Notes: generated by a model not told the origin, from the letters alone. Positions 15,865 through 27,325 are shown, counted from the stretch's first letter. The stretch is 64,000 nt of DNA from Quadrisphaera sp. RL12-1S (GCF_014270065.1 NZ_JACNME010000001.1:372001-436000), one strand, 5' to 3'. Translations and numbers: made by a program.

Positions 15865-16548
15865 TCAGCGCTGGCCGTAGACGTTCTGGTAGCGGTTGTA
15901 GAGGCGGTCGACCGCGTCCTGCGGGATCGGCAGCGGCTCGCCGTGCTGGCGCGCGAGGTGGACGGTGCGGGCGACGTCCTCGGTCATGACCGCCGTCTTC
16001 ACCGCGGCGCGAGCGTCCTCCCCGACGGTGAAGACGCCGTGGTTCTGCATGAGGACCGCGGTGCTGCGCGAGCCCTCCAGCGTGGCGACCACGCCGCGGC
16101 CGATGGAGTCGTCACCGATGATCGCGAACGGCCCGACCGGGATGGGCCCGCCGAACTCGTCGGCCATCGCCGTGAGCACGCAGGGGATGGGCTCGCCCCG
16201 GGCCGCCCAGGCGGTGGCGTAGGGGCTGTGCGTGTGCACCTGGCCGCCGACGTCGGGGCGGGAGCGGTAGACGTGGGCGTGGGCCGCGGTGTCGGAGCTG
16301 GGCGAGTGCTCGCCGTCGACGAGGTTCCCGTCGAGGTCGCACACGACGACGCCGCGCCAGTCGAGGGACTCGTAGTCGACGCCGGAGGCCTTGATGACGA
16401 AGAGGTCCTCGCCGGGGACGCGCGCCGAGATGTTGCCGGCGGTCCACGTGACCAGCTGGTAGCGGACCAGGTGGCCGTGCAGCGCGGCCACCTCCTCGCG
16501 CAGGCGGCGGTGGGTGCCGCGCTCGGTGCGGGCGGTGGGGGTGCTCAT
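15865..16548 (-). CDS. araD: L-ribulose-5-phosphate 4-epimerase
   Basis: A 227-residue class II aldolase-fold enzyme converting L-ribulose 5-phosphate to D-xylulose 5-phosphate. Motifs: [32 protein letters not shown], the metal site [20 protein letters not shown], and [15 protein letters not shown]; the zinc histidines are intact. Related fuculose-phosphate aldolases share the fold, but adjacency to araA and the sugar context favour AraD. The ATG at 16548 is preferred: GAGGAG lies 11 bases upstream, and the extension upstream runs into the operator region. A perfect LacI-type palindrome centred about 70 bases upstream suggests sugar-dependent repression. Confidence 0.93.
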   Translation of the reverse strand: MSTPTARTERGTHRRLREEVAALHGHLVRYQLVTWTAGNISARVPGEDLFVIKASGVDYESLDWRGVVVCDLDGNLVDGEHSPSSDTAAHAHVYRSRPDVGGQVHTHSPYATAWAARGEPIPCVLTAMADEFGGPIPVGPFAIIGDDSIGRGVVATLEGSRSTAVLMQNHGVFTVGEDARAAVKTAVMTEDVARTVHLARQHGEPLPIPQDAVDRLYNRYQNVYGQR

Positions 16549-16610
16549 GCGTGCGGGGGCTCCTCGTCGGGCGTGCTCAGGCCCGGTGCGAGCACCGGCG
16601 GCCACCTGGA

Positions 16611-16625
16611 TTGTGAGCGCTCACA
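16611..16625. promoter_or_regulatory. LacI-family operator upstream of araD
   Basis: TTGTGAGCGCTCACA contains a perfect 14-bp palindrome (16612-16625) with the central CG typical of LacI/GalR operators. It lies between the LacI gene stop and araD. A closely similar element occurs at 27326-27339 before the sugar transporter. Confidence 0.75.
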
Positions 16626-16635
16626 CGGTGGCGGG

Positions 16636-17775
16636 TCAACCTCCGGCGCGCTCGTCCAGGGGCCGTCCGGGGGGTCCTGGCCGGACACCGCCGGGGACTC
16701 CCCCGGGGCGCGGCGCACCCGCGGCCCGGGGCGGCGGCCCGGTGCTGGCGCGGACCACCAGCTCGGGCACCACCCGGCGGACCTGGGCCGGCTCGCCGCG
16801 CAGGCGCGCGAGGAGGACCTCGAGGCAGCGCCGGCCGAGGGCGTCGAAGTCCTGCCGCACGGTGGTGAGCGGGGGGACGAGGTAGGCCGCCTCCGGGACG
16901 TCGTCGAAGCCGACGACGCTGACGTCGTCGGGCACGCGCAGACCGCGCTGCCACAGCGCCCCCAGCAGCCCGATGGCCACCTGGTCGTTGCCGGCCAGCA
17001 CCGCGGTGGCGCCGTGCTCCAGCAGCGGGCCCGCCGCCCGGTGGCCGGCCGCCGCGGCCCAGTCCCCCGGCACCACCTCGGGCACCGGCGCGCCGGCGGC
17101 CAGCAGCTCCGCGCGCCAGCCGGCCTCCCGCGCCCGCGCCTCGAGCCAGTCCCGGGGGCCGCTGACGTGGTGGACCGTCGTGTGACCGAGCTCCAGGAGG
17201 TGGCGGACCGCCCGCCGCGCGCCCTCCCCCTGGTCGACGCTGGCGGAGGGGAGGCCGAGGTGGCCGCCGGCGTCCGCGGTCCCGCCCAGCGGCGCCTCCA
17301 GCGTCACCACCGGCACGGCGGGGTCCAGGGCGTCCACGGCCGCCACGGCCGCGTCGTCCGGGGCGATGACCACCAACCCGTCCACGCCGAGGTCGCGCAG
17401 GTGGTCGACCGCCTCGCGCACCTCGCGCGGCCCGACCTCGGGGAGCAGCACCACCGAGGTGGCGTAGCCCTCCGAGCGGGCCGCCTGCTCCACGCCGAGC
17501 AGCGCGCTGGTGGGCCCGTACTCGGCGGAGCTCGCGCTGACCAGGCCGATGGTGCGGGTCGAGCGCGTCACGAGGGCGCGCGCCGCGGTGTTGACGCGGT
17601 AGCCGAGCTCGGAGATGGCCTGCTCGACCCGGCGCCGGGTCTCGGGGCGGACGCTGCGGTGGTCGTTGACCACCCGCGACACGGTCTGCAGGGACACGCC
17701 CGCCCGCGCCGCCACGTCCGCCATGACGGGGGCGCGTCCCTGCGCGGGCCCACCGCCCGCCGCGTCGACAGGCAC
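16636..17775 (-). CDS. LacI-family transcriptional regulator
   Basis: A 379-residue LacI/GalR regulator. The DNA-binding head reads MADVAARAGVSLQTVSRVVN, with the hinge helix NTAARALVTRSTRTIGLV, then a periplasmic-binding-protein-like sensor domain (VDGLVVIAPDD, VLAGNDQVAIGLLGALW, SVVGFDDVPEAAYLVPPLT). The C-terminal tail beyond about residue 345 is Pro/Arg-rich and unconserved. GTG at 17775 is favoured because GGAGG lies about eight bases before it; GTG at 17781 is possible. It sits directly upstream of araD-araA on the same strand with a palindromic operator 11 bases beyond its stop, so it very likely represses the arabinose genes and perhaps the transporter at 23-27 kb. Confidence 0.92.
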   Translation of the reverse strand: MPVDAAGGGPAQGRAPVMADVAARAGVSLQTVSRVVNDHRSVRPETRRRVEQAISELGYRVNTAARALVTRSTRTIGLVSASSAEYGPTSALLGVEQAARSEGYATSVVLLPEVGPREVREAVDHLRDLGVDGLVVIAPDDAAVAAVDALDPAVPVVTLEAPLGGTADAGGHLGLPSASVDQGEGARRAVRHLLELGHTTVHHVSGPRDWLEARAREAGWRAELLAAGAPVPEVVPGDWAAAAGHRAAGPLLEHGATAVLAGNDQVAIGLLGALWQRGLRVPDDVSVVGFDDVPEAAYLVPPLTTVRQDFDALGRRCLEVLLARLRGEPAQVRRVVPELVVRASTGPPPRAAGAPRPGGVPGGVRPGPPGRPLDERAGG

Positions 17776-17891
17776 CGACACCTCCTCCGGACCCGCTCCG
17801 GCGCCGCTGCCGGGCGGCGCCGGTCCGGGGAGGAGCGATGGTAGGGCGTGGGGGCTGGCGCGCAGCAGCGGCGCAGAGCACAGTGACGCCC

Positions 17892-18269
17892 ATGAGCAGC
17901 ACGCACGCCGAGACCCACCGCCCCGGCCCCCCGGGCCGCGGCACCATCCGCAAGCCCATCTTCTCCCCGGCCTCCGTGGCCCTCTTCCTGCTGTTCCTCG
18001 GCGGCACCGTCCTGGCGACCGTCGTCCCGGCGGGCATCGCACCGCCCAGCGACCTCAACGGCACCACGCTGGACCAGGCGTGGCAGGCGTTCGGGATCTC
18101 CGTGGCGGGCCTGCTGGTCATGGCCATCGCCTCGGGCTTCCTCTACGCCCGCACCAAGGAGATCGCGATGCTGATCCTGGCGATCGCCCCGACCACCGCG
18201 GGCTTCGTGGGCGCGGTGGTCCTGCTGGCCATGCACGGCTTCGCGTCCGCCTACCCGAACGCCTACTGA
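17892..18269 (+). CDS. small membrane protein of unknown function
   Basis: A 125-residue protein with three predicted membrane spans: about residues 32-52 (SVALFLLFLGGTVLATVVPA), 68-90 (AFGISVAGLLVMAIASGF) and 95-117 (IAMLILAIAPTTAGFVGAVV). The N-terminal 27 residues are hydrophilic and rich in His, Pro and Arg. I recognise no family. ATG at 17892 is used; GTG at 17883 is a possible earlier start, and neither has a good ribosome site. The gene is transcribed away from the LacI regulator and is followed by a hairpin before radA. High G+C third positions match its neighbours, so it is probably a real gene. Confidence 0.65.
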   Translation: MSSTHAETHRPGPPGRGTIRKPIFSPASVALFLLFLGGTVLATVVPAGIAPPSDLNGTTLDQAWQAFGISVAGLLVMAIASGFLYARTKEIAMLILAIAPTTAGFVGAVVLLAMHGFASAYPNAY

Positions 18270-18309
18270 CCCGCCTCCTGCCCCTCGCCGGGGACCGCAC
18301 GACCTCCGC

Positions 18310-18348
18310 ACGACCGCCGGCCTCCCGCTCGCTGGGGGCCGGCGTCGT
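18310..18348 (+). terminator. hairpin after the small membrane protein gene
   Basis: A 12-bp stem with one bulged base (18310-18322 against 18337-18348) and 14-base loop lies 40 bases after the stop at 18269 and before the radA promoter. Confidence 0.45.
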
Positions 18349-18378
18349 CGTGCTGCGCCGGGTGTCGGAGCCAGCACC

Positions 18379-18384
18379 TAGCGT
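18379..18384 (+). promoter_or_regulatory. candidate leaderless -10 of radA
   Basis: TAGCGT is seven bases before the GTG at 18392; no Shine-Dalgarno precedes that GTG. Confidence 0.55.
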
Positions 18385-18391
18385 CACCCGG

Positions 18392-19828
18392 GTGAGCACC
18401 CGCACCACCCGAGCCCCCCGCGCCGAGCACCGCTGCGCGGAGTGCGGCTGGACCACACCGCGCTGGGTGGGGCGCTGCGGCCAGTGCCAGGCGTGGGGGT
18501 CCTTGACCGAGGCGGCGCCCCTGCTCGCCAGCGCACCGCGCGGGGCGGGGGCTCCCGCGCCCGCGGCCCCCGCGCGCGCCGCGCGCCGCGCCAGCGAGGT
18601 GGTGGCCACCGGGCGGCTGCAGCGCCTGCCCACCGGGCTCGCCGAGGTCGACCGCGTGGTCGGCGGGGGCCTCGTGCCCGGCCAGGTGCTGCTGCTCGCC
18701 GGTGAACCGGGCGCCGGCAAGAGCACGCTGCTCCTCGCGGTGGCCGACGCGGTGGCCGCGGCCGCCGGTCCGGGCGCGGTGGTGCTCTACGTGTCCGCGG
18801 AGGAGTCGGTGGAGCAGATCGCGGTGCGCGCCCGGCGCACGGGCGCCCGCTCCGAGCAGCTGCTCCTCGCGGACGACACCGACCTGGGTGCGGTGCTCGG
18901 CCACGTCGAGCAGCTCAGCGCCTCCTCCGAGCGGCTCGCCCTGCTCGTGGTGGACTCGGTGCAGACCGTCTCCTCCTCGGAGGTGGAGGGGCGTCCCGGC
19001 GGCGTGTCGCAGGTCATGGCGGTGGCGGGGGCCCTGACCCGCCTGGCCAAGGAGCGGGGGCTGCCGGTCTGCCTGGTCGGCCAGGTCACCAAGGAGACGA
19101 CGGTGGCCGGCCCCCGGTCGCTCGAGCACCTCGTCGACACGACCCTCACGCTCGAGGGAGACCGCCACACGGCGCTGCGCCTGCTGCGCGCCGTGAAGAA
19201 CCGCTACGGGCCCGCGGACGAGGTGGCCTGCTTCGAGCAGACCGACACCGGCCTGCGCGAGGTCCCCGACCCCAGCGCGCTGTTCCGCGGCACCCGTGAC
19301 GCCCCCGTCCCGGGGACCTGCACGACCATCACGGTGGAGGGGCGCCGGGCGCTGCTGGCCGAGGTGCAGGCGCTGGTCGCCCCCACGCAGGCGCCGGTGC
19401 CCCGGCGCGCCGTCTCCGGGCTCGACAGCGCGCGCACGGCGATGCTCACCGCCGTCACCGAGCGGCACGCGAAGGTGGCGGTGCACGCCAAGGAGCTCTA
19501 CGTCTCCTCCGCGGGCGGCATGCGGCTGTCCGACCCCGGCGCCGACCTCGCCGTGTGCCTGGCCATCGCCTCGGCCGCGCGGGACCGGGCCCTGCCGGCC
19601 GACGTCGCCGCCCTGGGCGAGGTGGCGCTGTCCGGGGACGTGCGCGCCGTGCCGATGCTGCAGGCGCGGGCCGCGGAGGCGGTGCGGCTGGGCCACACCC
19701 GCCTGCTGGTGCCCCCGGGCGCCGTGGAGCTGGTGGACGAGCGGACCCGCCGCGCCGCCCGCCTGGAGGTGGTGGGCTCGCTCGGCGAGGCCGTCGCTGC
19801 CGTGCTGCCCGACGGGGCGCGGTCCTGA
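18392..19828 (+). CDS. radA: DNA repair protein RadA (branch-migration ATPase)
   Basis: A 478-residue protein with the full RadA/Sms architecture. An N-terminal zinc finger (CAECGWTTPRWVGRCGQC) is followed by a RecA-like ATPase with Walker A GEPGAGKST, Walker B LLVVDSVQT and the RadA-specific KNRYGPADE. A Lon-like C-terminal domain contains ISSAGGMRLSDPGADLAVC-type sequence (seen here as VSSAGGMRLSDPGADLAVC). RadA helps extend and process recombination intermediates. The GTG at 18392 starts just before the zinc finger and has TAGCGT seven bases upstream. It is followed by disA 98 bases later, the order seen in M. tuberculosis (Rv3585-Rv3586). Confidence 0.96.
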   Translation: MSTRTTRAPRAEHRCAECGWTTPRWVGRCGQCQAWGSLTEAAPLLASAPRGAGAPAPAAPARAARRASEVVATGRLQRLPTGLAEVDRVVGGGLVPGQVLLLAGEPGAGKSTLLLAVADAVAAAAGPGAVVLYVSAEESVEQIAVRARRTGARSEQLLLADDTDLGAVLGHVEQLSASSERLALLVVDSVQTVSSSEVEGRPGGVSQVMAVAGALTRLAKERGLPVCLVGQVTKETTVAGPRSLEHLVDTTLTLEGDRHTALRLLRAVKNRYGPADEVACFEQTDTGLREVPDPSALFRGTRDAPVPGTCTTITVEGRRALLAEVQALVAPTQAPVPRRAVSGLDSARTAMLTAVTERHAKVAVHAKELYVSSAGGMRLSDPGADLAVCLAIASAARDRALPADVAALGEVALSGDVRAVPMLQARAAEAVRLGHTRLLVPPGAVELVDERTRRAARLEVVGSLGEAVAAVLPDGARS

Positions 19829-19914
19829 CCGGACCGCCCCCGGCCGCGGGCGCTCGACCGGGTCGCGACCGACCGCGACCGGGCCACCGGACGGCCCCCG
19901 GGCGGGCCTCCCCC

Positions 19915-19920
19915 TAGACT
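19915..19920 (+). promoter_or_regulatory. candidate leaderless -10 of disA
   Basis: TAGACT is six bases before the GTG at 19927; the sequence between holds no ribosome-binding site. Confidence 0.55.
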
Positions 19921-19926
19921 CCCCGC

Positions 19927-21027
19927 GTGGACGAGCGCGAGGAGGAAGCCCTCCTGCGGGCCACGCTGGCCGTCGTCGCCCCGGGCACGGCCCTGCGGGA
20001 CGGCCTGGAGCGCATCCTGCGCGGGCGGACCGGCGCGCTCGTGGTCCTCGGCCACGACGCGACCGTCGAGCAGCTGTGCACGGGTGGCTTCAACCTCGAC
20101 GTCGACTTCTCCGCCACCCGCCTGCGCGAGCTGGCGAAGATGGACGGAGCCATCGTCTGCGACCGCGCGGTGACCCGCATCGTGCGCGCGGCGGTGCAGC
20201 TGGTGCCCGACCCGTCCATCGAGACCAGCGAGTCCGGCACCCGCCACCGCACCGCCGAGCGGACCGCCAAGCAGACGGGTCTGCCCGTGGTCTCCGTGAG
20301 CGCCTCCATGAACATCGTGGCGCTCTACGTGGGCTCGCGCCGGCACGTGGTGGAGGGGTCGGACTCGATCCTGGCGCGCGCCAACCAGGCACTGGCCACG
20401 CTGGAGCGCTACCGCTCCCGCCTCGACGAGGTGACCGGCACGCTGTCGGCCCTGGAGATCGAGGACCTCGTCACGCTGCGCGACGTCGCCAGCGTGCTGC
20501 AGCGCCTGGAGATGGTCCGGCGGATCTCCGCGGAGATCTCCGGCTACGTGGTCGAGCTCGGCGCTGACGGCCGCCTGCTGTCGCTGCAGCTCGACGAGCT
20601 GGTCAGCGGCATCGGCGGGGACCGCGAGCTGGTGGTGCGGGACTACCTCACCGGACCGGCCGGCAGCGAGACCGCCGTCCGCACCGGCCGCTCCGTGCAG
20701 GGCGTCCTGGAGGACCTCTCGGCCCTGACCGACTCGCGCCTGGTGGACCTCGAGGCGCTCTCGCGCGTGCTGGGGCTCCTCGGCGACGGCGACACCCTCG
20801 ACTCGCCCGCCTCCCCGCGCGGCTACCGGCTGCTGTCGAAGGTGCCGCGGCTGCCCGCCGTCGTCGTCGAGAGGCTCGTCACGCACTACGACGGCCTGCA
20901 GAAGCTGCTGGCCGCCAGCACGGACGACCTCATGGGCGTCGGCGGGGTCGGTGAGCACCGGGCCCGCGCGGTGCGGGAGGGCCTGTCGCGCCTGGCCGAG
21001 TCGAGCATCCTCGAGCGCTACGTCTAG
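19927..21027 (+). CDS. disA: DNA-integrity scanning diadenylate cyclase DisA
   Basis: A 366-residue cyclase making cyclic di-AMP from two ATP. The N-terminal DAC domain holds the catalytic DGA motif ([15 protein letters not shown]) and the RHR motif ([16 protein letters not shown]). A helical spine follows, and a C-terminal HhH DNA-binding domain ([19 protein letters not shown]) senses branched DNA. Length matches the family. Cyclic di-AMP controls osmolyte and potassium uptake and DNA-damage responses. The start is the GTG at 19927 with a TAGACT -10 six bases upstream, implying a leaderless transcript. It follows radA, a functional partner in recombination; in Bacillus the two proteins interact. 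Confidence 0.97.
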   Translation: MDEREEEALLRATLAVVAPGTALRDGLERILRGRTGALVVLGHDATVEQLCTGGFNLDVDFSATRLRELAKMDGAIVCDRAVTRIVRAAVQLVPDPSIETSESGTRHRTAERTAKQTGLPVVSVSASMNIVALYVGSRRHVVEGSDSILARANQALATLERYRSRLDEVTGTLSALEIEDLVTLRDVASVLQRLEMVRRISAEISGYVVELGADGRLLSLQLDELVSGIGGDRELVVRDYLTGPAGSETAVRTGRSVQGVLEDLSALTDSRLVDLEALSRVLGLLGDGDTLDSPASPRGYRLLSKVPRLPAVVVERLVTHYDGLQKLLAASTDDLMGVGGVGEHRARAVREGLSRLAESSILERYV

Positions 21028-21053
21028 AGCGGGTGCTCCCGGCCTCGGCGGGA

Positions 21054-21059
21054 GATGAT
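21054..21059 (+). promoter_or_regulatory. weak candidate leaderless -10 of the PhoD-like gene
   Basis: GATGAT lies six bases before the GTG at 21066. The identical 12-base arrangement (GATGATCGGGGC) precedes the MarR start at 56893 on the other strand. Confidence 0.3.
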
Positions 21060-21065
21060 CGGGGC

Positions 21066-22874
21066 GTGACTGCTGACGGTCCTGCTGGCGGCGTCCTCGA
21101 GGGCGTCCCCGAGCTCGTGCTCGGGCCGATGCTGCGCCACGTCGACGCAACGAGCGCCACCCTCTGGTTCGAGACCAGCGGCCCCTGCACCGTGTGCGTG
21201 GAGGTGGGGGGCGGGGTGCTGGACGCCCCGGTGACCGCCTCGGGCAGCACCTGGGGCGTCCACGGCCACCACTACGCGATCCTCGTGGTGCGGGGCCTCC
21301 CGGAGGCCTCCGAGCTGCCCTACCGCGTCCACCTCGCCGAGCCCGCGGGGCCGGACGCGGCCCACCCGCCCGCCTCGCGACGGGTCTGGCCGCCGGCCAG
21401 CCCGGACTCGGAGCTGGCGGCCTTCCCGCCGAGCACCGTCCGCACGGCGCACGCCGACGGGAAGCTGCGCCTGGCCTTCGGCTCGTGCCGGCGCTCGGAG
21501 CCGCTCGACGCCGCGGGGGTGGCCGCCGTGGGGCCCGACGCCCTCGTGGAGCTGGCGCACCGCATGGCGTTCCCCCCGGCGCAGGGCCCGGCGCTGGAGC
21601 GGCCCGACGTGCTGCTCATGCTGGGCGACCAGCTCTACGCCGACGAGCCGTCGGCGCCGATCCGCGAGCGGCTGCGGCAGGCGCGGCGCGACCCGGACGT
21701 CGCCGGGCAGGAGGAGGTGGCGGAGGAGATCTGCACCTTCGAGGAGTACACGTGGCTGTACACCGAGAGCTGGAGCGTCGCGCCGGTGCGCTGGCTGCTG
21801 TCCACGGTGCCCACGTGCATGCTCCTGGACGACCACGACCTGCGCGACGACTGGAACACCTCCCAGGCGTGGCGCGAGGAGGTGCGCCGGCAGCCCTGGT
21901 TCGACGACCGGGTGCGGGGGGCTCTGGGCAGCTACTGGGTCTACCAGCACCTGGGCAACCTCAGTCCCGCCGAGCTGGACCGCGAGGAGCTGCTCGCGGC
22001 CATCACCGCCGCTGACGACGACGACGCGCGCAGCACCCTCCTGGACGACTACGCCGAGCGCGCCGACTCCGACCCGGACACGGCGCGCTGGAGCTACGTG
22101 CGCGACTTCGGCCGCACCTCGGCGGACGGCAGCGACGCGCACGGCGGGGTGCGCCTCGTGGCCGTGGACTGCCGCTGCTCGCGCCGGCTCGACCCCGGCG
22201 ACCGCGCGATCCTCGACGACGCCGAGTGGGAGTGGGTCCAGCGGCAGGCGCAGCCCGGCGCCCCCGTCGACCACCTGCTGCTGGCGAGCACGCTGCCGGC
22301 GCTCATGGTGCCGGCGTTCTCCGACGTCGAGGCCTGGAACGAGGCCCTCGTGGCCGGGCGGTGGGGCCGCTGGCTGCAGCGGCCCGGTGAGGCCCTGCGG
22401 CAGGCGGTGGACCTGGAGCACTGGCCGGCGTTCGGCAGCTCCCTGCACGATCTCCTGCGGCTGCTGGCGCGCGTGGCGGGCGGCCCGCGCCCGCCCGCCA
22501 CGGTGCTGCTGCTGTCCGGTGACGTGCACTGCAGCTACACGGCCCGCGCGCAGCTGGACGGGGTGGTCGGGAGCCCGACGGCCGTCCACCAGCTGGTGAT
22601 GTCCCCGTTCCGCAACCCCCTCAAGCCCGCGCTGCGGGTGGCCAACCGCCTGGCGGGCCAGGCTCCCGTGCGCGCGCTCGCCGCGCTGCTGGCGCGCGTC
22701 GCCCGTGTGGAGCGGCCCCCGGCCACGTGGGAGGTGGAGGAGGGGCCGTGGTTCGACAACGGGGTCATGACGGTGGTGCTGGACGGCCGCAGCGCGCGGC
22801 TCGAGGTCGACCACGTGCGGGTGGACCGGTCCGGGCGGTGGCTGCGCCGCACGCTCCACCGCACCCTCGTCTGA
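21066..22874 (+). CDS. PhoD-like metallophosphoesterase-family protein
   Basis: A 602-residue protein of the alkaline phosphatase D (PhoD) superfamily. After an N-terminal beta domain (VLGPMLRHVDATSATLWFET), the metallophosphatase core shows FGSCRRSEP, MLGDQLYADEP, CMLLDDHDLRDDWN and VLLLSGDVHCSYTARAQ, which supply the metal-binding Asp, Asn and His residues. No signal peptide is visible, unlike classical exported PhoD, so a cytosolic phosphodiesterase or phosphatase role is likely. The GTG at 21066 precedes the conserved N-terminal strand. It follows disA by 38 bases but may have its own promoter; a 24-bp hairpin ends it. Substrate unknown. Confidence 0.85.
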   Translation: MTADGPAGGVLEGVPELVLGPMLRHVDATSATLWFETSGPCTVCVEVGGGVLDAPVTASGSTWGVHGHHYAILVVRGLPEASELPYRVHLAEPAGPDAAHPPASRRVWPPASPDSELAAFPPSTVRTAHADGKLRLAFGSCRRSEPLDAAGVAAVGPDALVELAHRMAFPPAQGPALERPDVLLMLGDQLYADEPSAPIRERLRQARRDPDVAGQEEVAEEICTFEEYTWLYTESWSVAPVRWLLSTVPTCMLLDDHDLRDDWNTSQAWREEVRRQPWFDDRVRGALGSYWVYQHLGNLSPAELDREELLAAITAADDDDARSTLLDDYAERADSDPDTARWSYVRDFGRTSADGSDAHGGVRLVAVDCRCSRRLDPGDRAILDDAEWEWVQRQAQPGAPVDHLLLASTLPALMVPAFSDVEAWNEALVAGRWGRWLQRPGEALRQAVDLEHWPAFGSSLHDLLRLLARVAGGPRPPATVLLLSGDVHCSYTARAQLDGVVGSPTAVHQLVMSPFRNPLKPALRVANRLAGQAPVRALAALLARVARVERPPATWEVEEGPWFDNGVMTVVLDGRSARLEVDHVRVDRSGRWLRRTLHRTLV

Positions 22875-22894
22875 GACCGACGGAGCATCAGGAG

Positions 22895-22948
22895 CAGGAC
22901 GACGACGAAGGGCCCCGGCTGGTGCCGGGGCCCTTCGTCGTCGTCCTG
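22895..22948. terminator. very strong bidirectional terminator hairpin
   Basis: A perfect 24-bp stem (22895-22918 with 22925-22948) and 6-base loop sits between the convergent PhoD-like and sugar-permease genes, 20 and 30 bases from their stops. Confidence 0.9.
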
Positions 22949-22978
22949 CTGGCGGCGCCAGCGCGGTCGCGCGACGCG

Positions 22979-24201
22979 TCAGCGGGTGCCGGAGCGCCGC
23001 TTGTTGTAGACGTCGAACGCGACGGCCAGCAGCAGCACCATGCCGCGGATGATGAACTGCCACTGCTGGCCCAGGCCGAGGATGATCATGCCGTTGTTGA
23101 TGACGGCCACCAGGAGGCCACCGACCATGGCGCCGACGATGGTGCCGACACCTCCGGTGACCGCCGCGCCGCCGATGAAGGCCGCGGCGATGGCGTCGAG
23201 CTCGGCGCCGGTGCCGGCGGCCGGCTGGGCGCCGTTGGTGTACGAGGAGAAGATGACGCCCGCGACACCGGCGAGGAAGCCCATGTTCACGAAGATCCAG
23301 AAGTTGACCTTCCGGACGTTCACGCCGGAGAGCAGCGCCGCGGACAGGTTGCCGCCGATGGCGTAGACCTGCCGGCCGAAGACCGTCGACTTGGTGATGA
23401 CGGCGTAGGCCAGGACCAGCACGGCCAGCAGGATCAGCACGATGGGCAGGCCGCGGGCGGTGGCGAGCTGCCACGCGAACCACATGACGACCGCGCCGAC
23501 GACCACGATCTTGAGCAGGAGCACCGGCAGCGCCTCGACGACCTGCTGGTACTTCACGCGGGCGCGGCGGGTGCGCAGCTGCTGCACGACGAAGCCGACC
23601 ACGGCCAGCACGCCGATGAGGACGGTGAACGCGTCGTACCCGTAACCGCCCATGAGGTTGTTGAGGTAGCCGGTGGCGATCTGCGAGTAGGCCGACGGGA
23701 ACCCGGACAGGGAGATGTTCTCCAGGACCAGGTAGTCCAGGCCGCGGAACAGCAGCATGCCCGCCAGCGTCACGATGAAGGCCGGGACGCCCACGTAGGC
23801 CACCCAGAAGCCCTGCCAGGCACCGATGACGATGCCGACGGCGACCGCGGCGAGCGCCGCGACCCACCACGGCTGGCCCTGGGTGATCGCCAGGCGGGCG
23901 GCCACCGCACCGACCACCGCCAGCACGGAGCCCACCGACAGGTCGATGTGGCCGGCGACGATGACGATGAGCATGCCGATCGCGAGGATCAGCACGTAGG
24001 CGTACTGCGTGACGATGGTGGAGACGTTGCGGGCTGCCAGGCTCTGGCCGTCGGTGAGGACGGCGAACAGGGCCACCACCAGCACGAACGCGATGTAGAT
24101 GCCGCTCTGGCGCAGGTTGGCCGTGAGCGCCACCAGCGGGTTGGCGCTCCCGGTCTTCGGCTGGGGCGCGCTCGGGGCGGCCGGCGCGGTGGTCTGCGTG
24201 C

Positions 24202-24205
<4 letters not shown>
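22979..24205 (-). CDS. sugar ABC transporter permease (GguB/MmsB type)
   Basis: A 408-residue inner-membrane permease of the carbohydrate-uptake-2 (CUT2) class, with about ten hydrophobic segments. Conserved pieces include [20 protein letters not shown] in the third span, [31 protein letters not shown] (the coupling loop toward the ATPase) and [20 protein letters not shown]. It forms the channel for the sugar delivered by the binding protein at 26024. Its ATG shares ATGA with the ATPase stop, so the two are translationally coupled. A large hairpin terminates the operon. Similarity in pattern to GguB points to the multiple-monosaccharide transporter subgroup. Confidence 0.93.
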
Positions 24206-25905
<1,700 letters not shown>

Positions 25906-25959
25906 TGTGCCGCCCGCCTGGTTGTCGTGGTGCCTGCTGTGCGCATGGGCCGACCTCGC

Positions 25960-26012
25960 CACTGCCGGCCGCCCCGCGCCCCCGTGACGGGGGCGCGCGA
26001 CGGCCGGCAGTG
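25960..26012 (-). promoter_or_regulatory. intercistronic hairpin between binding protein and ATPase genes
   Basis: Outer arms of 12 perfect bp (25960-25971 with 26001-26012) enclose three unpaired bases per side and an inner perfect 9-bp stem (25975-25983 with 25989-25997). Such structures commonly stabilise or attenuate mRNA so that binding protein is made in excess over membrane components. Confidence 0.65.
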
Positions 26013-26023
26013 AGGGGGAGGTG

Positions 26024-27175
26024 TTACTTCTGGCCCTTGTCGACCTGCGCCTGCGTGTAGTAGCCGGAGTCGACGAGGACGGACTTGATGTTGTCCTTCG
26101 TCACGACCGTGGACTCGAGGAGGTACGACGGCACGACCTTGGTGCCGTTGTTGTAGTCCTTGGTGTTGTTCGCCTCCGGCTCCTTGCCGGACAGGTAGTC
26201 ACCCGTGACCTTGATGGCCTCGTCGGCCAGCTTGCGGGTGTCCTTGAAGATGGTCGAGTACTGCTGACCGTCGTTGATGAGCTTGACGTTGTCGATGTCG
26301 GCGTCCTGGCCGGTGACGATCGGGAACTTCTTGCTCCCCTGGCCGTAGCCAGCGTTGGCCAGCGACGTGATGATGCCGCGGCTGACGATGTCGGCGGGCG
26401 AGAGCACGCCGTTCAGCGTGACGTTCGCGTCAGACGAGGTCAGCAGGGTGTCCATGCGCTTCTGCGCCACGTCGGTCTTCCACTGCTGCGTGGCGATCTG
26501 CTCGATCTTGGTCTGGCCCGACGGGATCTTGATGACACCGCTGTCGATGTACGGCTTCAGGGTGTCCATCGCGCCGTTGTAGAAGAACGTCGCGTTGTTG
26601 TCGTCCAGCGAGCCGGCGAACAGCTCGACGTTGAACGGGCCGGTGGCGGCGGCGTTCTTCGAGCCGTCGGCGTTGAGGATGCCCAGGCCGGTCAGCAGCG
26701 AGGTGCCCTGCTGGACGCCGACCTTGTAGTTGTCGAACGACACGTAGAAGTCGACGTTCGGGCTGTTGCGGATCAGGCGGTCGTAGGAGATGACCTTGAT
26801 GCCGGCCGCGGCGGCGTCGGCGAGCTGGCTGCTCAGCGCGGTGCCGTCGATGGACGCGATGATGAGGACCTTGTCCCCGTTGTTGATGAAGGACGTGATC
26901 TGCGACGCCTGCGTGGGGATGTCGTCGTTGGCGTACTGCAGGTCGACCTTGTAGCCGAGCTTCTCCAGGCCGGCCTTGACGTTGTTGCCGTCGTCGATCC
27001 AGCGCTGCGAGGTCTGGGTGGGCATCGCGACACCCACGGTGACGTCCGCGGGGGCGGCGGAGCTGGCGCCGCTCGAGGCGCCGGCAGCGGGGGAGCCGGC
27101 TCCGCCGCCACCGCAGGCCGACAGGCCGAGGGCGAGTGCTGCTCCGACGGCCACGAGTGCGAAACGCTTGTTCAC
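26024..27175 (-). CDS. sugar-binding lipoprotein of ABC transporter (ChvE type)
   Basis: A 383-residue extracellular solute-binding protein. The signal peptide ends in the lipobox [10 protein letters not shown] (Cys about 21), followed by a flexible Gly/Ala/Ser linker. The binding domain begins [19 protein letters not shown] and contains [35 protein letters not shown] and [15 protein letters not shown], matching ChvE-type multiple-monosaccharide binding proteins. Arabinose, xylose, galactose and glucose are typical ligands. The GTG at 27175 has AGAGAGG upstream. A LacI-like palindrome about 150 bases upstream resembles the araD operator, making L-arabinose an attractive substrate guess. Confidence 0.94.
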   Translation of the reverse strand: MNKRFALVAVGAALALGLSACGGGGAGSPAAGASSGASSAAPADVTVGVAMPTQTSQRWIDDGNNVKAGLEKLGYKVDLQYANDDIPTQASQITSFINNGDKVLIIASIDGTALSSQLADAAAAGIKVISYDRLIRNSPNVDFYVSFDNYKVGVQQGTSLLTGLGILNADGSKNAAATGPFNVELFAGSLDDNNATFFYNGAMDTLKPYIDSGVIKIPSGQTKIEQIATQQWKTDVAQKRMDTLLTSSDANVTLNGVLSPADIVSRGIITSLANAGYGQGSKKFPIVTGQDADIDNVKLINDGQQYSTIFKDTRKLADEAIKVTGDYLSGKEPEANNTKDYNNGTKVVPSYLLESTVVTKDNIKSVLVDSGYYTQAQVDKGQK

Positions 27176-27325
27176 GCGGTACCTCTCTGTCGTTCGAGGC
27201 CCACCCGTGCTCCAGCGCCCGGACGTGGCCTTCGCACCGCGCCCCCGGGGGACGCGGTGAGCGCTGTGAGCCAGCAGGCGGGCGACTGTGCTGCACCGTG
27301 CCTGCGTCTTCTGCGCGGGGTCGAT

